Shown here one piece after another: positions 6,766 through 14,542 of a stretch of DNA of 43,283 nt. Below the pieces are notes generated by a model. The model was not told the DNA's origin. It was given only the letters and a program-made list of their open reading frames with translations, and made no database searches. Numbering within the stretch: the first letter of the stretch is position 1; each line of letters begins with the position of its first letter. The position numbers and the translations under genes were made by a program. The DNA is from a virus: the IMG/VR virus record IMGVR_UViG_3300006790_000005, positions 1 to 43,283 of that record. One strand, 5' to 3'.

Positions 6766-6794
6766 TTGACATTGGCCCCGAAATGTGGTGTAAT
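6766..6794 (+). promoter_or_regulatory. Sigma-70 early promoter
   Basis: Consensus TTGACA (6766-6771), 17 bases, TGTAAT (6789-6794). It is preceded by GCTCAGGCGCTTG, as at the promoter at 5470. It lies just after the terminator at 6709-6741 and would drive the long block up to the sigma factor gene. Confidence 0.75.
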
Positions 6795-6831
6795 ATGTGG
6801 GTGCTGGTAGAACTGCGCCTCCAGCCTTTCG

Positions 6832-6847
6832 CTTAGTACGTACTAAG
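6832..6847. repeat. Dispersed palindrome, copy 5
   Basis: CTTAGTACGTACTAAG, perfect; about 30 bp downstream of the start expected from the promoter at 6766. Confidence 0.9.
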
Positions 6848-6849
6848 CA

Positions 6850-6899
6850 CAGGCAGGCAGGCTCACAGGCACAGGCAGGAACAGGCAGGCAGGCAGGCA
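6850..6899 (+). repeat. CAGG microsatellite-like tract
   Basis: Fifty bases built almost only from CAGG units with a few interruptions (CTCA, CA, AA). It lies in an untranslated leader between palindrome copies 5 and 6. Further CAGGCAGG copies occur nearby at about 7008 and 7128 inside genes. Slippage during replication would make its length variable. Confidence 0.8.
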
Positions 6900-6948
6900 C
6901 GTAGCCGCAGCGCCCGCCCGTTCTTTTCGGACGCACGAAGCAGCACCA

Positions 6949-6964
6949 CTTAGTACGTACTAAG
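6949..6964. repeat. Dispersed palindrome, copy 6
   Basis: CTTAGTACGTACTAAG, perfect; 24 bp before the ATG at 6989. Confidence 0.9.
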
Positions 6965-6988
6965 CAGGCTGCGCAACGGAGCAGACCA

Positions 6989-7177
6989 ATGGCAGTACGC
7001 AACGCAGGCAGGCAGGTCTGGAGTATCGACAACGTCGTCTTTCTCGACGTGTGGGATACGCTAGACCACGCCGTAGATGTGGGCAGCCAGACAGATGAGC
7101 AGGTTCCGATTGAGAACTGGGTCATAGGTCAGGCAGGCGGGCTTGTCTCCCTCGACGACGGGGGTGAGGCCGCATGA
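6989..7177 (+). CDS. Small acidic early protein
   Basis: A 62-residue protein (MAVRNAGRQVWSIDNVVFLD...), with GGAG seven bases before its ATG and the stop overlapping the next ATG (ATGA). It is acidic, with strand-forming segments. No family recognised; tight coupling and a good ribosome site support it. Confidence 0.6.
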   Translation: MAVRNAGRQVWSIDNVVFLDVWDTLDHAVDVGSQTDEQVPIENWVIGQAGGLVSLDDGGEAA

Positions 7178-7572
7178 CAACAGGCAGACGATTCGTGACC
7201 CGTTCGGGTCGCGCAATCGGGGAAGGTAGCACGACGCGGGCAAGTCTCAGCGTCAGGCGAACGCACCGCAGGCAGGAACGACCTTTGCCTACGCATATGC
7301 AATGCCACCCAATGGCATTGACGCGAACGCCACTTCACCCCGATTGCAGCACATCGCTGCACCATTACGGCATGGGCATACGCATGGCGCGTGAGTTCAC
7401 ACCGCAGCAATGGGGCAGCGGCAAGGGGCTGCGCCGGAAACTTAGTACGTACCGAGTGGAAGGCGCAGATGGCAGGGTGTACGGGTACACCGATGATGTC
7501 GTGTACGCTAAGGCGTTTGAGTATGGCATCAACAAGGCGCAAGGAGTGGGGGCGAGAGTGTTTCCCTCATAA
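7174..7572 (+). CDS. Early protein, unknown function
   Basis: 132 residues from ATG 7174, which overlaps the TGA of the gene before. The last 60 residues (MAREFTPQQW... to GVGARVFPS) look like a compact domain. The first 70, rich in Arg and His, look less protein-like and contain an 8-bp hairpin (7300-7320), so the true start could be ATG 7384. The palindrome copy at 7441 supports this frame: it is read as LSTYR and its TAA is replaced by CGA, which would be needless in the other open frame. Confidence 0.55.
   Translation: MTTGRRFVTRSGRAIGEGSTTRASLSVRRTHRRQERPLPTHMQCHPMALTRTPLHPDCSTSLHHYGMGIRMAREFTPQQWGSGKGLRRKLSTYRVEGADGRVYGYTDDVVYAKAFEYGINKAQGVGARVFPS
7441..7456. repeat. Dispersed palindrome, copy 7 (variant, coding)
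   Basis: CTTAGTACGTACCGAG. In the frame of the gene at 7174-7572 the unmodified site would read CTT AGT ACG TAC TAA and stop; the last codon is CGA instead. Confidence 0.8.
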
Positions 7573-7576
7573 TTTT

Positions 7577-7879
7577 ATGGCTAAAGAACGAGATGAAACA
7601 GTTACGTGGTGGCGTGACGTAGACTGCCCCCATTGTGGGGCTAAAGCAGGAGATTTGTGCTGGCGTAAAAGCACAGGCTATACGCAGGCACTTCCGCATC
7701 GGGCACGTAAACAGGTAGCGGCAGGAGACTATCCCAACGTGCCAATATATCTAACAGCCAATGAGCTGGAAGATATGCGGGTATTGTTGCGGTATGAGCA
7801 TCATCGGCGGGGGGCGATAAGTCGCGTGTTCCGTGAAGTGACACAGGCTATAAAGGACTTGCGTAATGCGGAAAGTTAG
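7577..7879 (+). CDS. Small zinc-finger-like protein
   Basis: 100 residues from ATG 7577. An N-terminal CPHCGAKAGDLCW followed by LPHRARKQV resembles the small C-x2-C...C...H zinc module found in phage and bacterial proteins; here C17, C20, C27 and a His near 40 could bind zinc. The C-terminal half is a long charged helix (LEDMRVLLRYEHHRRGAISR). A nucleic-acid-binding role is plausible but not shown. An upstream extension of the frame to 7391 overlaps the previous gene and is not favoured. Confidence 0.65.
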   Translation: MAKERDETVTWWRDVDCPHCGAKAGDLCWRKSTGYTQALPHRARKQVAAGDYPNVPIYLTANELEDMRVLLRYEHHRRGAISRVFREVTQAIKDLRNAES

Positions 7880-8093
7880 TCTGTTAGTGGTGGGGGCAGC
7901 AGCTTGGTACGTACTAAGCCCGCCACCTGCTACGCCGGTCGTGCCCGAGGTACAGGCAGGCTGGTGCGAGTGCGTGTCTATCATGTGTCAGGTGTGTCCT
8001 GCACCTGAGGACTACGTGGAACGTGGTTGGTGCGAAAGAGTGCATGGCTACGGTGGTATGTATCAATGGAACGGAGAAAAGTGGGCACTGTGA
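7866..8093 (+). CDS. Small Cys-rich exported or membrane-anchored protein
   Basis: 75 residues. The N-terminus MRKVSLLVVGAAAWYVLSPP is a basic start plus hydrophobic stretch, as in a signal peptide or membrane anchor. The rest has five Cys (WCECVSIMCQVCP, then GWCERV), suggesting disulfides in the periplasm. It overlaps the gene before by 14 bases. Its signal segment contains the palindrome copy at 7903, with TAG changed to TGG. An envelope role is inferred; no family recognised. Confidence 0.6.
   Translation: MRKVSLLVVGAAAWYVLSPPPATPVVPEVQAGWCECVSIMCQVCPAPEDYVERGWCERVHGYGGMYQWNGEKWAL
7903..7918. repeat. Dispersed palindrome, copy 8 (variant, coding)
   Basis: CTTGGTACGTACTAAG. In the frame of the gene at 7866-8093 the consensus would read GCT TAG and stop; the base change gives GCT TGG (Ala-Trp). 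Confidence 0.85.
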
Positions 8094-8575
8094 ATATATT
8101 TTACTTAGACAATGACCCTGTTACGTGTGCCAAGCTGCATTGTGATAAGCACGTAGTCAAGATGATTCTTGAATACGCACAACTGATGAGCACCGCGCAC
8201 GATGAGGCAGGCACATGGGCAGCGCCTATGTACAAGCCCACGCACAGGAATCATCCGTGTGCTAAATGGGTGCGCGAGAGCGAGAACAATTACACTTGGT
8301 TATACTGTCTGTTTATAGCCTTGTGTGACGAGTACACGTACAGGTACGAGCGTACTCACAAAACAGACGAAAAGCTGCGGGATTTGCTGCGCTCCCCGCC
8401 GTCTAGTAGTGGGGGGGACTTCACTCAGCCTCCGCAAGCTATGCCCGATGAGTGTCGGAGAGAGTGCAGCATTGAAGCATACAGGGCGTACTATCGTGAG
8501 CATAAGACTGACATGGCTACGTATAAGAGCCGCCCTGTCCCATCGTTTATGGAGACAGATGATGAGCGTTCGTGA
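8090..8575 (+). CDS. Conserved phage protein, possible pyrimidine-dimer-glycosylase-like
   Basis: 161 residues from a GTG at 8090 that overlaps the TGA before it (GTGA). The start MNIFYLDNDPVTCAKLHCDK, then HVVKMILEYAQLMSTAH, THRNHPCAKWVRESENNYTW and CDEYTYRYERTHK, are the hallmarks of a family widespread in marine and enterobacterial phages, with conserved His, Lys and Glu residues. I recall these as distantly like T4 endonuclease V, but that link is weak; the biochemical function should be treated as unknown. Confidence 0.7.
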   Translation: MNIFYLDNDPVTCAKLHCDKHVVKMILEYAQLMSTAHDEAGTWAAPMYKPTHRNHPCAKWVRESENNYTWLYCLFIALCDEYTYRYERTHKTDEKLRDLLRSPPSSSGGDFTQPPQAMPDECRRECSIEAYRAYYREHKTDMATYKSRPVPSFMETDDERS

Positions 8576-8744
8576 GCACATTACAGGGCGCACTAAAGTG
8601 CGTAAGGGTACGGGTGACAAGGTGCGTCACACGTTGGTACATGACGATAAGCGTAAAGGAAAACGCCCGCAGCACAAGCCGCTTATCCGTGACCTGTTGG
8701 ATGAGTGGGCGGAGGGGCTTGACGGAGACGACATATTCAAGTAG
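8562..8744 (+). CDS. Small basic protein
   Basis: 60 residues (MSVREHITGRTKVRKGTGDK...), with GGAG seven bases before ATG 8562 and a 14-base overlap with the gene before. The N-terminal 40 residues are very basic (HDDKRKGKRPQHK), and the end is an acidic helix (LIRDLLDEWAEGLDGDD). It may bind nucleic acid or a partner; no family recognised. Confidence 0.6.
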   Translation: MSVREHITGRTKVRKGTGDKVRHTLVHDDKRKGKRPQHKPLIRDLLDEWAEGLDGDDIFK

Positions 8745-8804
8745 TATCTGCACAGGCTAGTCATTGGTAGTCGGGACTGGCCTGTGTTCAACTTATTGCG
8801 ACTA

Positions 8805-8820
8805 CTTAGTACGTACTAAC
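8805..8820. repeat. Dispersed palindrome, copy 9
   Basis: CTTAGTACGTACTAAC with the full 14-base core. It lies in the 91-base gap before the gene at 8836. Confidence 0.9.
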
Positions 8821-8835
8821 CAGCGAGGAATTGCT

Positions 8836-9732
8836 ATGTTAGATAAAATAGTTCCGTTACTTGCGTACACCTACACTCCAGACTGCGACATTACTAGCAG
8901 CAGCAGGAGCCAATGGTGGTACGATGTAGTGCGGCATTGGGGCGTGTTCAAGTTCGACAGCAGCGGGGACGGCAACTTCTCCACTATCGAGGCTTGTATC
9001 ATCGGTCAGTGGAGTCGCGACTTCTGTGGGGGAATGTATTTCTCTAGCCCGCAGGTGTACACGCATAGACGTGCAGGGTTCGGTAACTTCGCTATCAGCA
9101 CGGCGTATCCAGATGTTGACTGCTCATGGGACTGGTTCGATGCGCATGGGGCTGAGATTATTCCCAGCATCAACGCCATCACGGGGCAGGCCCGCGTGTC
9201 TGGCGATGAGGCTCGTAACTACATGATGCACTGCTTGGCTCTGTCCATGCTTGGCACAATGTACAGCCATGATAAACGCTGCCTCATGGCCTCGGACGTG
9301 ACTGATGGCAGGATGCACAGGGTGTTCAATATTGCTATGAATATGGCGGGGTCAGATTACGTGATTCCGCGCACACCTGTGGCTGACGGGATTCATCACA
9401 CGGACTTTGAGGACGACAGACTGGCTCATGGCGGTATCCATAACGTAAGCAGGCACTGTGTACATATGTACGATCCTCAAACCTATGTCACCGAGGACTT
9501 TCGCAATTACAATAGCGGAAATGATTGCGTGGGCATGATGGGCGTACTAGATTGGGACAGGCACAATGTGTGTGATATGTGCGATTATACACTCGACGAC
9601 GACGGCGAGTGCGCACATTGTGGGCACGAGCAGGACGTTCCTAAGTATCGCTGGAACGAGGCAGTAGTTAATGCCTACAAAAACCCTGAGTACGTGCTTC
9701 GTGCTCGGACTTCAACGTGGTCTAACGGATAG
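8836..9732 (+). CDS. Unknown protein opening the amidoligase cluster, with C-terminal zinc ribbon
   Basis: 298 residues from ATG 8836 (ribosome site GAGG). Rich in Trp, Tyr, His, Asp and Cys. The N-terminus includes RSQWWYDVVRHWGVFKFDSS and CGGMYFSSPQVYTHRR. The C-terminal part carries a zinc-ribbon pair CDMC...CAHCG at about residues 250-270. The middle has scattered His and Cys (GIHHTDFEDD, HNVSRHCVHMY) that could form an active site. It immediately precedes the amidoligase gene and may belong to the same pathway. Family not recognised. Confidence 0.7.
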   Translation: MLDKIVPLLAYTYTPDCDITSSSRSQWWYDVVRHWGVFKFDSSGDGNFSTIEACIIGQWSRDFCGGMYFSSPQVYTHRRAGFGNFAISTAYPDVDCSWDWFDAHGAEIIPSINAITGQARVSGDEARNYMMHCLALSMLGTMYSHDKRCLMASDVTDGRMHRVFNIAMNMAGSDYVIPRTPVADGIHHTDFEDDRLAHGGIHNVSRHCVHMYDPQTYVTEDFRNYNSGNDCVGMMGVLDWDRHNVCDMCDYTLDDDGECAHCGHEQDVPKYRWNEAVVNAYKNPEYVLRARTSTWSNG

Positions 9733-9745
9733 CGAGGAGGTTATC

Positions 9746-10582
9746 ATGGCGACTACCATTGGGGCTGACCCCGAATTCTTTATTCGGGACAGCAGGACGG
9801 GGCAAGTTGTCCCTATAATCGGACTGCTCGGGGGCACAAAGGCCCGTCCCCTTGAGTTGGATATCGGGACGGACTACGCTTGTCAGGAAGACAATGTGAT
9901 GGCGGAGTTTAACATCCCCGCAACGACCAACTATGGGAGGTTTGCGCGGTCGATTGGCTACGCTATGGACAGCGTCATGGACTTAGTACGTACTAAGTTT
10001 CCCGAGGCTGAGCTGGACTTCGGATGCAGCCGTGTGTTCACACACGATATGCTGCAGTCGAGACAGGCAAGACAGTTTGGCTGCTCACCTGATCTGAACG
10101 CGCACAAACAGGGAGCGTTTGCTGAGTCGGTCAAGCCTATTCAGTTGGAGACTGTGATAGGTCAGTGGCGCTTTGCAGGCGGGCACGTCCACATAGGGTA
10201 CGATGATACTGATGTTCCTCCGTTCGCTGTCGCGGCGTTTGCTGACCTATGCCTCGGGCTGCCTTCTGTGGCACTCGACAAGCAGGGTGAGCGGCGGCAA
10301 TATTACGGGACTGCGGGCAGGTACAGGGAGAAGCCCTATGGTATTGAATACCGTGTGCTTTCAAACTTCTGGATATTTGACAGAGGCTTAACTGAGCAGG
10401 TTGGCTATCGTGCTATGAGGGTAGGACACCTGTTGAGTGAGTACGATGCGGCCACACTGACACAATGGTACAACGAAATTCCGTGGCGTGACGTTGAGCG
10501 CGCTATCAATACGGAAGACGAGCGTTTGGCAAGCAGCCTGCTGACGTTCGTGCAACAGGACTTAGGCTGCCCAGTAGGATAG
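9746..10582 (+). CDS. Amidoligase (COOH-NH2 ligase, type 2)
   Basis: 278 residues from ATG 9746, with GAGGAGG just upstream. The N-terminal TTIGADPEFFIRD and later QEDNVMAEFNIP, WRFAGGHVHIGY and YGIEYRVLSNFWI match the glutamine-synthetase-fold amidoligases described in phiEco32-like phages (Iyer, Aravind and co-workers). Conserved Glu, Asn and His residues in these blocks would bind metal and ATP. Such enzymes join a carboxyl and an amine with ATP. The product is unknown. It sits with a GGCT-like enzyme, a second amidoligase, a glutamine amidotransferase and an ATP-grasp protein. It contains palindrome copy 10 as DLVRTK. Confidence 0.8.
   Translation: MATTIGADPEFFIRDSRTGQVVPIIGLLGGTKARPLELDIGTDYACQEDNVMAEFNIPATTNYGRFARSIGYAMDSVMDLVRTKFPEAELDFGCSRVFTHDMLQSRQARQFGCSPDLNAHKQGAFAESVKPIQLETVIGQWRFAGGHVHIGYDDTDVPPFAVAAFADLCLGLPSVALDKQGERRQYYGTAGRYREKPYGIEYRVLSNFWIFDRGLTEQVGYRAMRVGHLLSEYDAATLTQWYNEIPWRDVERAINTEDERLASSLLTFVQQDLGCPVG
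9982..9997. repeat. Dispersed palindrome, copy 10 (coding)
   Basis: CTTAGTACGTACTAAG, perfect; read as (D)LVRTK in the amidoligase gene. Confidence 0.9.
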
Positions 10583-10594
10583 GAGATATACCTT

Positions 10595-11026
10595 ATGGCA
10601 AAGAGCAATAATGCACGGGTGTTCGTATACGGCACGTTGAAGGCCGGTCACCCGAACCATAGCGCGCTGGAGAATAGCGAGTTGTTGGGCGCGTGTTACC
10701 TTGATGGACGGTACACGATGCTTGACCTCGGCTGGTATCCGGCGGTAGTTGATAGTGGCACTGACGAGACTAGCCGCATCTACGGCGAGGTGTATTCCGT
10801 AGACGAGGACACCCTCTATACACTCGACTGCATTGAGGGTCACCCCGACTACTACACACGTAGGAAAGTAGACACTCCGTGGAAAGGTGCATGGATGTAC
10901 TTCCTTCCCGCCTCGTACCGTGACAAGCAATTGGGGGTGGTTCAGTCAGGTGTTTGGAGGCCGTCTGCTGTTGAGCAGGCATGGGTTGAGAAGATGGAGC
11001 AAACTCGTGGCAGCAATAGTGAGTAG
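10595..11026 (+). CDS. Gamma-glutamylcyclotransferase-like (AIG2/GGCT) protein
   Basis: 143 residues with ribosome site TAGGAG. VFVYGTLKAGHPNHS near the N-terminus is the YGTLxxG signature of the GGCT/AIG2 fold. The expected catalytic Glu lies in the block CIEGHPDYYTRRKV, and the strand KGAWMYFLP follows. Family members release 5-oxoproline from gamma-glutamyl amines, so this enzyme could process or reverse the products of the neighbouring amidoligases. It is 12 bases downstream of the amidoligase gene. Fold assignment is firm, substrate unknown. Confidence 0.85.
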   Translation: MAKSNNARVFVYGTLKAGHPNHSALENSELLGACYLDGRYTMLDLGWYPAVVDSGTDETSRIYGEVYSVDEDTLYTLDCIEGHPDYYTRRKVDTPWKGAWMYFLPASYRDKQLGVVQSGVWRPSAVEQAWVEKMEQTRGSNSE

Positions 11027-11483
11027 CAACGGCGAGACTACAATCCAGTTTGAGTTCGTCTATAAGGCGGAGATGGTGCACGAGACTGGTATTGTAACGA
11101 ACGTACATCAAAGTTTGTTTGCTGACAATCCAGTTAAAGCCTACCAAAAGATGGAGGACATGGCGGAACAATGGAAAGCCGTCATTAAATGCTGGGAAGT
11201 TAAGCGTCTTTGCAGCAAGACAGGTGAGTTGCATAATGTGTTTGCACGTGCTGTACCACGCCGTTACACTGAAGAAGCAGGCACGTGGTCAGGCGCGCCG
11301 AAGTCTTTAGGCGAGGCTCTGCGTGAGGCACAGGACAATGCAGCCCAGCGTACTGCTGACGAAGTAGATGAGTGGCTCGGCCACTGGTACAATCAGTCAG
11401 GGTTCATGGTCTACGATAAGCCTAGTAAGCCGGTTGCCCTAAAGGCTCTGAAGGAGGTAGACAATGCCAAGACTGACATATGA
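11007..11483 (+). CDS. Unknown protein of the amidoligase cluster
   Basis: 158 residues from GTG 11007, chosen for its GGAG seven bases upstream and 20-base overlap with the GGCT-like gene; the frame is open further upstream inside that gene. It has an N-terminal beta segment (TTIQFEFVYKAEMVHETGIV), then amphipathic helices (KAYQKMEDMAEQWKAVIKCW; LGEALREAQDNAAQRTADEV). No catalytic motif or family was recognised. It ends inside the start of the next gene (20-base overlap). Confidence 0.6.
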   Translation: MAAIVSSNGETTIQFEFVYKAEMVHETGIVTNVHQSLFADNPVKAYQKMEDMAEQWKAVIKCWEVKRLCSKTGELHNVFARAVPRRYTEEAGTWSGAPKSLGEALREAQDNAAQRTADEVDEWLGHWYNQSGFMVYDKPSKPVALKALKEVDNAKTDI

Positions 11484-12090
11484 CATGGATAGTGACGACG
11501 TTCGTCAATGGCTGGACGGTGGGTATTACTTAGTACGTACTAAGCAAGGCGAAGAAGTCGCACGATTCATCGGTATCAACGAGGAAGGTGCTACGGCAAG
11601 CCAGCTACTAGAGACCGGACTTGTGGAGGCCGTGCCTTACGAGGACTGCATTGGGTACTGGCCGGAGTGCGGGTCGCTGAACATTGGCAGCCGTTTCGCC
11701 GTGTATCTTGAACGCAGGCAGCGCAGGCAATGGCGGCGCACGTTTAACCATCGTTGTCTCACATTACGTGTGCCTCGCAAGTGGGATGCCCTACGCATTG
11801 ACGCTGACTTTATCAATAGGCTAACGTCTGACTGTATTGATGTTGTGCGCGAGGCATTTAATCCTACTTATATGACGTTTCGCGAGGCGGCACGCCAGAT
11901 ACAGTCGGGACTTGCCTTTAGTCGTGCAATTAACCCGCACATCATACTGGTAGGGGATGAGCGCGTCCTGCTAGTGTATTACCGAGGAGAATTAGCCGCT
12001 CGAATTGAGTCCGACAGATTGGTCGGCATTGGGACGAGCGACAAGACACTCGCTCGTATTCGTAAAATGCTTGGAGGTATTCCATTATGA
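11464..12090 (+). CDS. Unknown protein of the amidoligase cluster
   Basis: 208 residues with ribosome site AAGGAGG. Mixed alpha/beta, with an Arg-rich central part (LERRQRRQWRRTF) and a C-terminal strand-rich segment (PHIILVGDERVLLVYYRGEL). Palindrome copy 11 encodes YYLVRTKQG near the N-terminus, in a segment that reads like a small beta unit (GGYYLVRTKQGEEVARFIGI). No family recognised. It overlaps the second amidoligase gene by four bases (ATGA). Confidence 0.65.
   Translation: MPRLTYDMDSDDVRQWLDGGYYLVRTKQGEEVARFIGINEEGATASQLLETGLVEAVPYEDCIGYWPECGSLNIGSRFAVYLERRQRRQWRRTFNHRCLTLRVPRKWDALRIDADFINRLTSDCIDVVREAFNPTYMTFREAARQIQSGLAFSRAINPHIILVGDERVLLVYYRGELAARIESDRLVGIGTSDKTLARIRKMLGGIPL
11529..11544. 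repeat. Dispersed palindrome, copy 11 (coding)
   Basis: CTTAGTACGTACTAAG, perfect; read as (Y)LVRTK in the gene at 11464-12090. Confidence 0.9.
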
Positions 12091-13079
12091 ATCCTATAGG
12101 GCATTTCGTTGACTCATCCTATCCTATATATGATGGAACAGGTGAGCGACTGCTCGGCATTGAGATTGAAGTAGAACAGTGCCAAAATCGTGAGTGGGTT
12201 GACAGCGTACCTAACTATCTATGGAGTTATACAGGCGACGGGTCATTGCGTAATTATGGGTGCGAGTTCGTATCTATACCACTGCCCGACGAGCGGCTTG
12301 GAGTGGCGTTAGCTTATTTCTATGAAGCGTTTAGACGCCATGATTACGATGCCAATGAACGCACAGGTATCCATGTTCACGTCGATGTTCGTGACCTGAC
12401 TATGGAGTATGTCGGCGGCATCATCGCTACCTATGCGGTAGTGGAGCCTCTGCTCATGCAGTATGTAGGTGCGAACAGAGAGGAAAATATCTATTGCGTT
12501 CCTTTCTACCGTGCCGATACAGATATACCTAATATAAGGCAGGCTATCACCGAGGGCACTCCTAGGTGGACTTACGAGACGTGCAAGTATAGCGCCTTAT
12601 ACCTTGAGCCTCTCAATCGCTTCGGCACTATTGAGTTTAGGCAGGCGCCCACCTATACGCAACGGGCTGATCTTGATTACTGGATAACTATTATCCGTAA
12701 GTTAGTGCAGTTTGGTGCACAACGAACAGTCAATGAGGTCATTGAGCTGACTACGCGTACGACAGGCGAGGAGTTTTGTCGGGCTGTGTTTGGAGAGGAG
12801 TATGACAGGCTGGCTACTTTCTCAGCCGTACCTGTGGATATGTTGCTGGACAACTGTGACTCATGGGCTGTTGTCGAGAGGCTTGCGGCCCACACCACTC
12901 AAGTAGTTTCGGCTGACTGGCAGCTTACATCTTTGGATGTGGGCGGGGAGCCGCTTAGTACGTACTATGCAAACTCGACTAGTGAGGAGAGCAGGGGATT
13001 ATATAATGAACCTGATCCGTTCGAGCTGCAGTACGAAGTAGAAATGGATGACTATTATGAAGACGAGGAGTATGAATAA
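12087..13079 (+). CDS. Amidoligase_2-family enzyme
   Basis: 330 residues. The blocks RLLGIEIEVEQ, YTGDGSLRNYGCEFVS, TGIHVHVDV, CKYSALYLEPLNRFGTIEFR and QADLDYW-like following helices are those of the putative amidoligase family (Pfam Amidoligase_2), a glutamine-synthetase-like fold: Glu of EIEVE, Asp-Gly-Ser, His-x-His and the late Glu-x-Arg are the expected metal/ATP residues. The C-terminal 90 residues are an extra acidic tail (EVEMDDYYEDEEYE). It overlaps the gene before by ATGA and the glutamine amidotransferase after by TAATG, which argues for joint function. It contains palindrome copy 12 near the C-terminus. Confidence 0.85.
   Translation: MNPIGHFVDSSYPIYDGTGERLLGIEIEVEQCQNREWVDSVPNYLWSYTGDGSLRNYGCEFVSIPLPDERLGVALAYFYEAFRRHDYDANERTGIHVHVDVRDLTMEYVGGIIATYAVVEPLLMQYVGANREENIYCVPFYRADTDIPNIRQAITEGTPRWTYETCKYSALYLEPLNRFGTIEFRQAPTYTQRADLDYWITIIRKLVQFGAQRTVNEVIELTTRTTGEEFCRAVFGEEYDRLATFSAVPVDMLLDNCDSWAVVERLAAHTTQVVSADWQLTSLDVGGEPLSTYYANSTSEESRGLYNEPDPFELQYEVEMDDYYEDEEYE
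12954..12969. repeat. Dispersed palindrome, copy 12 (variant, coding)
   Basis: CTTAGTACGTACTATG. In frame the consensus would read CTT AGT ACG TAC TAA; the stop is avoided by a single change to TAT (Leu-Ser-Thr-Tyr-Tyr). Confidence 0.9.
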
Positions 13080-14542
13080 TGTGTGGAATTGTAGGTGTTA
13101 TAAGCAACGAGCGTACACTACACCGTGTAGCTCGTGCTAAGTACATGACACAGGCGCTAACTGTCGATATGTTACGAGGCGAGGACAGTACGGGCATCTT
13201 CTATGTGCCCCACGAATATGCTGACAGTAGCGACAGGACGGCAGGCTGGCTCAAGTCTTTGGACGCAGGTCCGAAGTTCGTTGAGAGCGCGGACTACCAG
13301 AAGGTAGTGCGGGATATTGAAAAGTATAAGTACATGGTAGGCCATAACCGCTTTGCTACTATGGGTGCTGTTGACGTGGACAACGCGCATCCCTTCCAAG
13401 TTGGCCCGATTACGCTGGTGCATAACGGCACGCTTGATACTACGCGCACCCTACCTACTCCCATGTACAAGCTGCAGGACGTGACAGTAGACAGCCACGC
13501 CATCTGCCACAACTTGGCAGAGCACGGCGTAGCCGAGGTAATCGCGCAGTTGGATGGGGCGTTTGCTCTAGTGTGGCACGACGCACGGGACGATAGTCTC
13601 AACATCGTGCGTAACACCAAGCGGCCTCTGCACTTTGCTAAGGTCAAGAGCCAGCAGACTATAGTGTTCGGTAGTGAGGCTGGGATGGTCAACTGGTTAT
13701 GCGAACGCAATAACTTACAGACCGAGGACATTGTGTACCCCACAGCAGGTACATACATGAAGTTCATGCCTAACGACCTTATGAATCCAGAGATTACGGA
13801 GCTGGAGCTGATGGTCGAATCATACTACGAACGTGCGTGGGGAAACTACTCAGGCAGTAGTGACTACTACGTAACAAGTAAGCCTTATAGTCGGGGAGAA
13901 AGCCCTGACCCAAAGCCCCTGACGGAAGATGGCAGCCAGCGGGAGTTCCGCGTAATGCTAGGTGGCAGGCTGCGGCCCGTGCCTCTGCCAAGTCAGGCGA
14001 TGCTGCTGGAATTCGAGCTGAGTCCGGACGACGACGAGAGATTCACTCCGGTGAGCTGGTCGGAGACAAAGGACGGGAACGGGGTAGTCTCGGGTTTCTT
14101 CGTTCGCTCAGGCATGTCTGCGGCGGTCTATAATACACCCCGTGACCTGTACGCTGAGTATGAGAACGTCCCGTGGACAGTACGACCCATCGCCGTCAAG
14201 AGGCACGACACCAATGAGGCTGTAGCTATATGCCGAGTACGTAAGTACAAATGGGACGGCCAAGCAGTCGGAGTAGCTGACGCTATTACTGATGCGTTTG
14301 AGGATGATATTCCATTCGAGCCTGACATGGACGAGCAGATATCTGATATGGTTCTCGGGCCATATGGGACTCTTGTAACGGTAGAGCAGGCGGAGACTCT
14401 AGTATCCGGCGGCTGTACGATGTGCACTAAGCCCATCCACACGGACGACCTTAACGACGTCGAGTGGGTGAACAACGGTAGAGACCCAGTATGCGGGCAA
14501 TGTGTTGCTGACTGGGACTTAGAATATGGGAGTGGAAGATAA
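13079..14542 (+). CDS. Class II glutamine amidotransferase
   Basis: 487 residues starting MCGIVGVISN, with Cys2 as the N-terminal nucleophile of an Ntn-fold glutaminase. Further class II blocks are LRGEDSTGIF, YMVGHNRFATMGAV, HPFQVGPITLVHNGTL and LDGAFALVWHDA, as in GlmS/PurF-type glutaminase domains. No synthetase domain of known type follows; the C-terminal half is unfamiliar and ends in a zinc-ribbon pair (CTMC about residue 452, CGQC about residue 473). It would free ammonia from glutamine for the nearby ligases. Starts with TAATG overlap to the amidoligase and ends with TAATG into the ATP-grasp gene. Confidence 0.9.
   Translation: MCGIVGVISNERTLHRVARAKYMTQALTVDMLRGEDSTGIFYVPHEYADSSDRTAGWLKSLDAGPKFVESADYQKVVRDIEKYKYMVGHNRFATMGAVDVDNAHPFQVGPITLVHNGTLDTTRTLPTPMYKLQDVTVDSHAICHNLAEHGVAEVIAQLDGAFALVWHDARDDSLNIVRNTKRPLHFAKVKSQQTIVFGSEAGMVNWLCERNNLQTEDIVYPTAGTYMKFMPNDLMNPEITELELMVESYYERAWGNYSGSSDYYVTSKPYSRGESPDPKPLTEDGSQREFRVMLGGRLRPVPLPSQAMLLEFELSPDDDERFTPVSWSETKDGNGVVSGFFVRSGMSAAVYNTPRDLYAEYENVPWTVRPIAVKRHDTNEAVAICRVRKYKWDGQAVGVADAITDAFEDDIPFEPDMDEQISDMVLGPYGTLVTVEQAETLVSGGCTMCTKPIHTDDLNDVEWVNNGRDPVCGQCVADWDLEYGSGR

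Noticed and set aside
7391-7576. N-terminal extension of the zinc-finger-like protein
   Set aside because: Overlaps the gene at 7174-7572, lacks a ribosome site, and in this frame the palindrome change at 7441 would be needless.
8764-8835. N-terminal extension of the gene at 8836
   Set aside because: It would start at TTG without a ribosome site; ATG 8836 has GAGG upstream.
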